From positions 682,001-746,000 of the forward strand of contig NZ_FQUQ01000001.1 of NCBI RefSeq assembly GCF_900129215.1: a stretch of 64,000 nt of DNA. Reading direction: 5' to 3'. The position numbers and the translations under genes are program-made. The stretch is from Pedobacter caeni. Lineage in GTDB: Bacteria > Bacteroidota > Bacteroidia > Sphingobacteriales > Sphingobacteriaceae. The notes under the pieces were generated by a model. That model was not told the origin of the DNA, did no database searches, and saw nothing but the letters and a program-made list of their open reading frames with translations. Of this stretch, positions 59,074 to 64,000 are shown piece by piece; position 1 is the stretch's first letter; every line of letters starts with the position of its first letter.

Positions 59074-59119
59074 CGCAGGGGGAAGAGGTTATTTTGAACC
59101 TTTCCTCCCTGCGGAGGAA
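59074..59119 (+). promoter_or_regulatory. Alternative hairpins between glpK and glpF
   Basis: CGCAGGGGGAAGAGG (59074-59088) can pair with CCTTTCCTCCCTGCG (59099-59113) through 14 base pairs with two single-base bulges. Competing with it, TTCCTCC (59102-59108) pairs with GGAGGAA (59113-59119) across CTGC. Only one form can exist at a time. It may tune glpF expression or mRNA stability. Confidence 0.4.
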
Positions 59120-59166
59120 GACTATTGCCCAAAATTTTCAATCCATAACAACCAAAAATAAACATT

Positions 59167-59895
59167 ATGACACCATTTATTGCAGAAATGATTGGTACTA
59201 TGCTGCTCATTCTATTGGGCGACGGCGTAGTAGCCAATGTGGTCTTAAAAGACACAAAAGGAAATAACAGTGGCTGGATCGTGATCACGACCGCCTGGGC
59301 GCTGGCCGTATTTGTTGGAGTAGTGGTGGCCGCACCTTATAGCGGTGCACACCTGAATCCGGCAGTAACTGTGGCACTGGCCATCAGTGGTGCTTTTCCA
59401 TGGGCAGATGTACCCGGATATATTGTTGCCCAGTTTTTAGGCGCAATGATGGGTGCTTTTCTGGTATGGCTTACCCATAAGGATCATTTTGACCGTACCG
59501 AAGATGCCGGAGCTAAAATGGCGGTATTCTGTACCGGACCCGCAATCAGAAATTACGGAATCAATTTCATCTGTGAACTGGTAGGGACCTTTGTATTGGT
59601 ATTCACTATTTTTCACATCACAGGGGCAGAAATCGCAGAGACCAAACAAGTGGTAGGCCTGGGTTCCGTAGGTGCATTGCCGGTGGCCATGCTGGTCTGG
59701 GTAATCGGTCTCTCTCTTGGAGGAACTACCGGATATGCCATTAACCCGGCCAGAGATCTTGGGCCGAGAATCATGCACATGATCCTTCCGATCAAAAATA
59801 AAGCGGGAAATGACTGGGATTATGCCTGGATCCCGGTAGTTGGACCACTTACAGGAGCTGCGCTGGCCGCATTCCTTCATTTGATGCTAAAATAA
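59167..59895 (+). CDS. glpF: Aquaglyceroporin (glycerol facilitator)
   Basis: 242 residues, six predicted membrane helices plus two half-helices. The paired NPA motifs are GAHLNPAVTV (N64) and YAINPARDLGPR (N193). The Asp after the second NPAR (RDLGPR) is the mark of glycerol-conducting aquaglyceroporins over water-only aquaporins. It sits in the inner membrane and lets glycerol equilibrate before GlpK traps it. Operon position after glpK supports this. The outer-membrane gene follows after only 6 nt. Confidence 0.95.
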   Translation: MTPFIAEMIGTMLLILLGDGVVANVVLKDTKGNNSGWIVITTAWALAVFVGVVVAAPYSGAHLNPAVTVALAISGAFPWADVPGYIVAQFLGAMMGAFLVWLTHKDHFDRTEDAGAKMAVFCTGPAIRNYGINFICELVGTFVLVFTIFHITGAEIAETKQVVGLGSVGALPVAMLVWVIGLSLGGTTGYAINPARDLGPRIMHMILPIKNKAGNDWDYAWIPVVGPLTGAALAAFLHLMLK

Positions 59896-59901
59896 AGAAA
59901 T

Positions 59902-60678
59902 ATGAATAGTTTAAAGAACGTTGGGGTAGCTGTTGCTATGTTGTTGCTATCTGTGCCAACACTTCAGGCTCAGGATAGCACTGCCCTGAACCAGAGTGAA
60001 AAGATTAAAAAATATAAACCTTTTGATGCAAACCTGCAGCTTCGGAGCCTGTACATCTGGAGAGGATTTAAAGTGTCTGATGCACCGATATCGAATGTGG
60101 ACCTGCATTACAAATCTAAAGACGGAAGCTTTCAGACGGGGTTCTGGGGAGGTGCAAGTCTCAACGGGAATTACAAAGAGTTCGACTATTATGTGAGTTA
60201 TACTAAAAAAGGCTTTACGATAAGTGTGTGGGATATTAACAATTTCAGCGATTTTCCAAATGCCAATCTCTTTAATTATAAGAAAGGAACTACCTCACAT
60301 TTTATTGATGCAGGGATCGCTTACAAGTTTGATTTCAAACTGCCTTTAACGTTAAGCTGGAATACAATTGTAGCGGGAAGAGATACTTATGTAAAAAATA
60401 ACGGAAAGTTAGGAAACGCCTATTCCAACTATGTACAGCTGGATCAGGTGCTTTGGCAAGATGAGGAAAACAGCAATCTGCATGTATTTGCAGGTGGTGG
60501 TTTTGCTTTCGGCAGAGAGCAGAACTTCTATGGCAACCGTCCGAATGTGGTAAATGCCGGGCTGACCTATAACAAGGACCTTTTACTGTTTAAATACCGC
60601 CTTCCGGTTTCTGCAACAGCGATGTTTAATCCTGAACGTAAAATTGGCACCTTACAACTGGTAGCGAGCATCTTTTAA
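59902..60678 (+). CDS. Outer-membrane beta-barrel protein of the glycerol operon
   Basis: 258 residues. The signal peptide is NVGVAVAMLLLSVPTLQAQ. The mature part alternates hydrophobic and polar residues in predicted beta strands (ANLQLRSLYIWRGFKVSD, DGSFQTGFWGGASLNGNYKEFDYYVSYTKKGFTISVWDI) and ends with a terminal strand in IGTLQLVASIF, the C-terminal Phe being typical for barrel insertion. No named family is certain; it resembles a small porin. With glpF it could let glycerol pass the outer membrane. This role is inferred from position in the operon (6 nt after glpF). Confidence 0.75.
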   Translation: MNSLKNVGVAVAMLLLSVPTLQAQDSTALNQSEKIKKYKPFDANLQLRSLYIWRGFKVSDAPISNVDLHYKSKDGSFQTGFWGGASLNGNYKEFDYYVSYTKKGFTISVWDINNFSDFPNANLFNYKKGTTSHFIDAGIAYKFDFKLPLTLSWNTIVAGRDTYVKNNGKLGNAYSNYVQLDQVLWQDEENSNLHVFAGGGFAFGREQNFYGNRPNVVNAGLTYNKDLLLFKYRLPVSATAMFNPERKIGTLQLVASIF

Positions 60679-60805
60679 CCAGGTATTCTGAACGTTAAAC
60701 TTTTTAACGCTATTTGTACTTATAAATTGGATATAACTACAGAGAAATTTAACTTAGTGGAATATTCAAATAAAGAGAATTTAAAAAGGTTTAAAACAAT
60801 TGAAA

Positions 60806-61165
60806 ATGATTGGACTAAAAAAACTGTACATCACCTTTTTACTGACTCTTGTCGGAAGTTTTGCTTTTTCGCAGAAAAACATCAGGATGGTTTGCAAAAG
60901 CTCCCTTAGTGCAGATAGCCTGAAAAGGCCGCTTTTCGTGATTGTGATCAAGAACGAAAACATTATTTTAGAAGGCAAAAAAATAGACAGTTCATTTAGC
61001 AGGAGAGTAGATACCAGGCATATTGACAAATTAGACGTGCTGAAAGACGGTGCTGCGACAGCGCTATATGGCTCGAGGGCCCAATATGGTGTAGTTATCG
61101 TCACCATGAAAAAGAGTTATCCCAGAAAGGCCTACAGGGAACTACAGAAGTATGCTGCTTTATAA
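60806..61165 (+). CDS. Small secreted protein with isolated TonB-plug end motif
   Basis: 119 residues from the ATG at 60806; a TTG six bases earlier is also in frame. After a signal peptide (LYITFLLTLVGSFAFSQ) there is a short beta-rich stretch (PLFVIVIKNENIILEGKKI), then DKLDVLKDGAATALYGSRAQYGVVIVTMKK. The latter is the consensus end of a SusC-type plug domain, LKDxxATALYGSRxxxGVxxVTTK. No barrel follows. Such free plug-like proteins occur in Bacteroidota but have no assigned role; it could occlude or modulate a full receptor. Confidence 0.7.
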   Translation: MIGLKKLYITFLLTLVGSFAFSQKNIRMVCKSSLSADSLKRPLFVIVIKNENIILEGKKIDSSFSRRVDTRHIDKLDVLKDGAATALYGSRAQYGVVIVTMKKSYPRKAYRELQKYAAL

Positions 61166-61327
61166 TTCTACGCCATAAACTGATTGGCTAATGACATCGG
61201 TTTAAATAATTCAGAAAGGATTCCCGGCAGGCTTAGCTTAACGGGGATCTTTTTTTTTATGGCTGAATTGTCAAAAGCTAAACCGGATAACTATATATTG
61301 GCATATATTTTGCAAATTCGAAGCCAT

Positions 61328-61636
61328 ATGATTAAAAAGCTGAACTGTTTGTTGGTCCTGTGCGCTTTCCTCCTGGTAAAGAGCGGCCCACTCTATGCGC
61401 TTACTTTTAATCAATTGAACATCACACATGTTGCAGATCAGCAGGAGGAAGAAAACCCTGATGATGACAGCAACAGGGGAGAAAGAGCAGAAACTCTTGA
61501 TGAAGACTTTACCAGCCAGAATGATCTTGCAGTTCCCGTTAAGAGTCTGGCTAAACTATGTCCTGTTTTTACCTTTCCAGATACCTTAAAGGTATACATC
61601 ACCCTGAGTAATCCGCCTCCGGACCCGCTGGTTTAG
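61328..61636 (+). CDS. Small secreted acidic protein
   Basis: 102 residues from the ATG at 61328 (MIKKLNCLLVLCAFLLVKSGPLYA, a signal peptide); longer in-frame starts at 61184 and 61259 would bury it. The mature part is acidic, with EEENPDDDSNRGERAETLDED, and ends in a proline-rich tail (LSNPPPDPLV). No family is recognised. It lies between the plug-like gene and the tail-fibre-like gene on the same strand. Confidence 0.55.
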   Translation: MIKKLNCLLVLCAFLLVKSGPLYALTFNQLNITHVADQQEEENPDDDSNRGERAETLDEDFTSQNDLAVPVKSLAKLCPVFTFPDTLKVYITLSNPPPDPLV

Positions 61637-61689
61637 GTCAAACCAGGAACATCAGAATTCAAATATTTTCTACAATAATTAATATAAAT

Positions 61690-62127
61690 ATGAAATATCC
61701 TTTAATATTTAAGGGTTCTTTATTAGGACTTTTATTGACTGCCTGTGCCATCACAGTAAATGCACAAAAAATCGAAGAACGAGAGCTGAAAGTAAATGTG
61801 GACAAGATTGGTCATTCTACCGAACAGTTAAAAAAACTGGAACCTGTTACTTTTCAGTACGATACAAAAAAATACAACTACCTTAAGCTGCCGGCAGGAC
61901 AGCAATATGGCTTTTTAGCCAGCAATGTACAACCCGAATTTCCAGGAATGGTGTATGAAAATTCAAAATCATACCCAGCAGGGAAGAACGACTCGAAAAT
62001 TATGCGCTATAATGAAGTGGAAACAGCACAGCTGATCCCTGTATTGGTTGCGGCTATTAAAGAGCAGCAGGCACAGATCGAGTTGTTAAAGAAAGAAGTG
62101 AATCTCTTGAAAGAGAAGTCCAAATAG
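61690..62127 (+). CDS. Tail-fibre chaperone-like (S74-type) domain protein
   Basis: 145 residues. The signal peptide is IFKGSLLGLLLTACAITVNAQ. The segment STEQLKKLEPVTFQYDTKKYNYLKLPAGQQYGFLASNVQPEFPGMVYEN resembles the peptidase S74 / intramolecular-chaperone domain found at the ends of tail fibres and in many Bacteroidota surface proteins, where LKKLxPVxFxY and GFxAxEVxxxFP are characteristic. A C-terminal coiled coil (LVAAIKEQQAQIELLKKEVNLLKEKS) likely trimerises it. In the present form it is short with no fibre part, so it may act as a free periplasmic or surface protein. Confidence 0.75.
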   Translation: MKYPLIFKGSLLGLLLTACAITVNAQKIEERELKVNVDKIGHSTEQLKKLEPVTFQYDTKKYNYLKLPAGQQYGFLASNVQPEFPGMVYENSKSYPAGKNDSKIMRYNEVETAQLIPVLVAAIKEQQAQIELLKKEVNLLKEKSK

Positions 62128-62152
62128 TCGTTTTTTTAGTTCTAGTACAATG

Positions 62153-62178
62153 AAAAGGCCATCTTCGGATGGCTTTTT
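62153..62178. terminator. Bidirectional terminator
   Basis: AAAAGGCCATC (62153-62163) and GATGGCTTTTT (62168-62178) pair around a TTCG tetraloop with one mismatch, between the convergent tail-fibre-like and cyclase genes. Confidence 0.75.
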
Positions 62179-62181
62179 ATG

Positions 62182-63213
62182 TTATTGGACAGGCATCAGA
62201 GCCACGAGCATCATTTCTTTTTCCTTGCCTCTTAGTTTGATGGAGCCCAGGGTAGTGAGGTTATACCTGCTGGTAATGCCCAGCTCAGTGATCAGATCAG
62301 CAGAAGCAATGATCTCCTGATTGAACTCCTTACACAGGCTTTGGATTCTTGAGGTGGTATTGAGCACATCGCCGGAATAGGTGATGTCCCTCTTGATAAT
62401 TCCAACCTCTCCGGCAATGACCTTTCCGCAATGGATCCCTGCTTTAAATGCAGGAACAATCCCATAATGTTTCAGGTATTTCTCTTTCAAGCTGCTGATG
62501 TGTGTTTTGATGTCGAAAAAGCAATTGATGCATTTGCCATTTTCAATTCCATCTTCGTATTTCCAGGCTACCACTACTTCGTCACCCACGTATTGATAGA
62601 TCTCTCCTTTATTGTCGATAATGGGGTTTGTGATGTCACTGAAGAAGTCTTTTAACAATTCATGATACTTCTGATCGCCAAGATTTTCGGCAATACTGGT
62701 AGAGGAATTGATGTCAAGGAACATGAAGATCCTGCGCTCTTCTTTTGGGGTATTGTATTTTCCGCGAATAATGTCCCAGAAAATCCCATGGCCAAACTTG
62801 CTGTTGATCTGTAAGAGAAATTGCGTGATGGCGACGATGACAGACCATACCAATCCATTTTTAGCCATCCGGAGCAGGTCTGGTCTGCCTAATAGGGTAA
62901 GTATGACATTGATGATGATAATGATCAGGATAAAAGAAACGGTAACCGCAATAACCGTATAAGCGTATGATTTATCCTGGTATTTGACATTGACATAAAA
63001 AACAAGAATACTGCCCCCAACAATGGCTCCGAAAAGCCCTGCACCAATGTTTATCGCAATAGCCAGTGGAAAAGAATAATTAGCAGCAGGACCACTGGAA
63101 ATATGACTGTACACGACCATATGGTCGTATACCGCAATGATAAAACCTATGATCATCCAGGAGACCATGATGATGAAAAGCTGTTTTAACTTGAACTGCA
63201 GTCTTCTGTTCAT
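62182..63213 (-). CDS. Membrane-bound class III adenylate/guanylate cyclase
   Basis: 343 residues. Four predicted membrane helices (residues about 10-145; for example LFIIMVSWMIIGFIIAVYDHMVVY and VSFILIIIIINVILTLL) precede a class III cyclase domain. Metal-binding aspartates are in FMFLDINSSTSIAENLG and QYVGDEVVVAWKY, and the later NTTSRIQSLCKE helix is typical. FKAGIHCGKVIAGEVGIIKRDITYSGDVLNTTSRIQ carries the transition-state Asn/Arg-type residues. It lies in the inner membrane with the active site in the cytoplasm. The nucleotide preference is not certain from sequence. It is divergent or unlinked to its neighbours. Confidence 0.88.
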   Translation of the reverse strand: MNRRLQFKLKQLFIIMVSWMIIGFIIAVYDHMVVYSHISSGPAANYSFPLAIAINIGAGLFGAIVGGSILVFYVNVKYQDKSYAYTVIAVTVSFILIIIIINVILTLLGRPDLLRMAKNGLVWSVIVAITQFLLQINSKFGHGIFWDIIRGKYNTPKEERRIFMFLDINSSTSIAENLGDQKYHELLKDFFSDITNPIIDNKGEIYQYVGDEVVVAWKYEDGIENGKCINCFFDIKTHISSLKEKYLKHYGIVPAFKAGIHCGKVIAGEVGIIKRDITYSGDVLNTTSRIQSLCKEFNQEIIASADLITELGITSRYNLTTLGSIKLRGKEKEMMLVALMPVQ

Positions 63214-63260
63214 TACTATTAAATCTTCCCTTTGGTTTTGGTTGATTTAAATTTACACCT

Positions 63261-64000
63261 TTATTTCAAGATTGCCGGCAATAAATAGTTTTGTACGATT
63301 TTATCTGCCTGAACATGCCCATAAGGCTTATTAAATGCTTTTGAGGTGATGATCACCACAAGCGGTAAGTCTTTAAAAATGATAAATTCGTTTCCACCGT
63401 TTCCAGCGCAGTAATAGGTTTCGTAATTCTTCCCCTTGTACTTAATGGTTTTATTCCAGAACAAATAGCTATAGAATTCATTATCCCGCTCAGGAATCTG
63501 AATTTGCTTTGTCAGCGTTTTTTGTACCCATGCTGCAGGAAGTACTTGCTTGCCATTCCATAGGCCATTGTTTTTATACAACTGTGCGTATTTTGCATAA
63601 TCGAGGGATCTCATTTGAAGGCTGCCTGCGGTATTTGCCACTTTTTGCGGCGTATACTGCCATTGGTAGTTGGTAATATTTAACGGTTTGAAGAGTTTTT
63701 GATCAGCATATTTTTCCAGGCCACCAGGAACGTTCTTATCTAAAATATCTCCCAGCAGCACGACTCCTGCGGTAAAGTAATCCCATTTTCCTCCATTGGT
63801 TTTGGCAGGATCTATAGATAAATCTAAGCTGAACTTTACCCAGTTCTCTGTAGGATACATATTTTCTTCATTTCCTGGCGAATCACTATTGATGTCTGAA
63901 CCGTTAAATGCGGAGCTCATCGTAAGCAGGTCTTTTATTTTTACACTGTCTTTCTTTGTGTTATAGTTTGCATAGGATTTTAAATCATAAAAAGAACTGA
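63261..64000 (-). CDS. Serine hydrolase (beta-lactamase family), 5' end outside the window
   Basis: The frame is open through the right edge; an ATG at 63920 is internal, since upstream codons read SVKIKDLLTMSSAF, the usual DLLTMSSG block after the nucleophile region. At least 246 residues are visible. PENxVxFSLDL-like TENWVKFSLDLSIDP and FTAGVVLLGDILDK precede LQMRSLDYAKYAQLYKNNGLWNGKQVLPAAWV, then YYCAGNGGNEFIIFKDLPLVVIITS, with the G-x-G-G motif near the C-terminus. The Ser-x-x-Lys and Tyr motifs lie off or near the window edge. It resembles class C beta-lactamase-like esterases; the substrate is unknown. Confidence 0.85.
   Translation of the reverse strand, partial: SSFYDLKSYANYNTKKDSVKIKDLLTMSSAFNGSDINSDSPGNEENMYPTENWVKFSLDLSIDPAKTNGGKWDYFTAGVVLLGDILDKNVPGGLEKYADQKLFKPLNITNYQWQYTPQKVANTAGSLQMRSLDYAKYAQLYKNNGLWNGKQVLPAAWVQKTLTKQIQIPERDNEFYSYLFWNKTIKYKGKNYETYYCAGNGGNEFIIFKDLPLVVIITSKAFNKPYGHVQADKIVQNYLLPAILK

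Noticed and set aside
59437..59880. Antisense open frame of 147 codons inside glpF
   Set aside because: Overlaps the aquaglyceroporin coding sequence entirely and shows no domain pattern.
60727..60909. Short plus-strand frame of 60 codons overlapping the plug-motif gene
   Set aside because: No signal or family pattern; the other frame encodes a clear signal peptide and plug motif.

Overview
The window reads as chromosome of a Bacteroidota bacterium of the Sphingobacteriaceae, most likely Pedobacter or a close relative. This is inferred from family content: CarboxypepD_reg/TonB-type outer-membrane receptors, a GH92 mannosidase pair, DUF6266, DUF6934 and DUF4374 proteins, PchR-like AraC regulators, and many promoters of the Bacteroidota form TAnnTTTG. 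No 16S gene or other decisive marker is present.

Layout. 1-3.6 kb: accessory genes (DUF6266 with a long C-terminal extension, a JAB/RadC-like peptidase fold, DUF6934, small unknowns). 3.6-9.0 kb: MFS exporter with a divergent AraC regulator, a Tat-exported Gfo/Idh/MocA oxidoreductase and an FAD-binding dehydrogenase. 9.1-17.4 kb: an outer-membrane receptor and two tandem GH92 glycosidases. 17.4-24.8 kb: cupin, alpha/beta hydrolases, carboxymuconolactone decarboxylase, MazG-like, SDR and NTF2-like genes, interleaved with two paralogous AraC regulators. Shared promoter repeats with identical geometry suggest two small regulons here. 24.9-32.1 kb: VOC and RibD-like proteins, a GlxA regulator, an esterase, paiB-paiA, and a DrrAB-type ABC exporter led by an HTH/pentapeptide-repeat protein. 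32.3-43.3 kb: flippase, an orphan KdpA, a HEFGH metalloprotease lipoprotein, alcohol dehydrogenase, a YwqK/TonB-like protein, an AraC regulator and another outer-membrane receptor.

44.09-50.72 kb is a compact integrative element in the 3' end of tRNA-Lys(TTT). A 20-bp direct repeat of the tRNA end flanks it, and a tyrosine recombinase lies next to the intact tRNA. The former tRNA terminator is now about 6.6 kb away beside the left repeat. Cargo is an AlbA_2/GHKL-type ATPase/RRM fusion, an XRE regulator, a DUF4265 protein, two unknown proteins and a strongly structured non-coding segment of about 210 nt. This element is the best candidate in the window for an undescribed system, possibly anti-phage.

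51-54.5 kb: a TonB-dependent receptor and DUF4374 lipoprotein with a divergent AraC regulator, probably for siderophore or metal uptake. 55.9-60.7 kb: a glycerol operon, glpD-glpK-glpF plus an outer-membrane protein. 60.8-64 kb: small secreted proteins, a tail-fibre chaperone-like protein, a membrane-bound class III nucleotide cyclase and a serine hydrolase cut by the window edge.

Many genes begin at an internal ATG rather than the longest frame; where a promoter element or signal peptide decides this, the entry says so. All family assignments come from reading motifs by eye; no database search was run.
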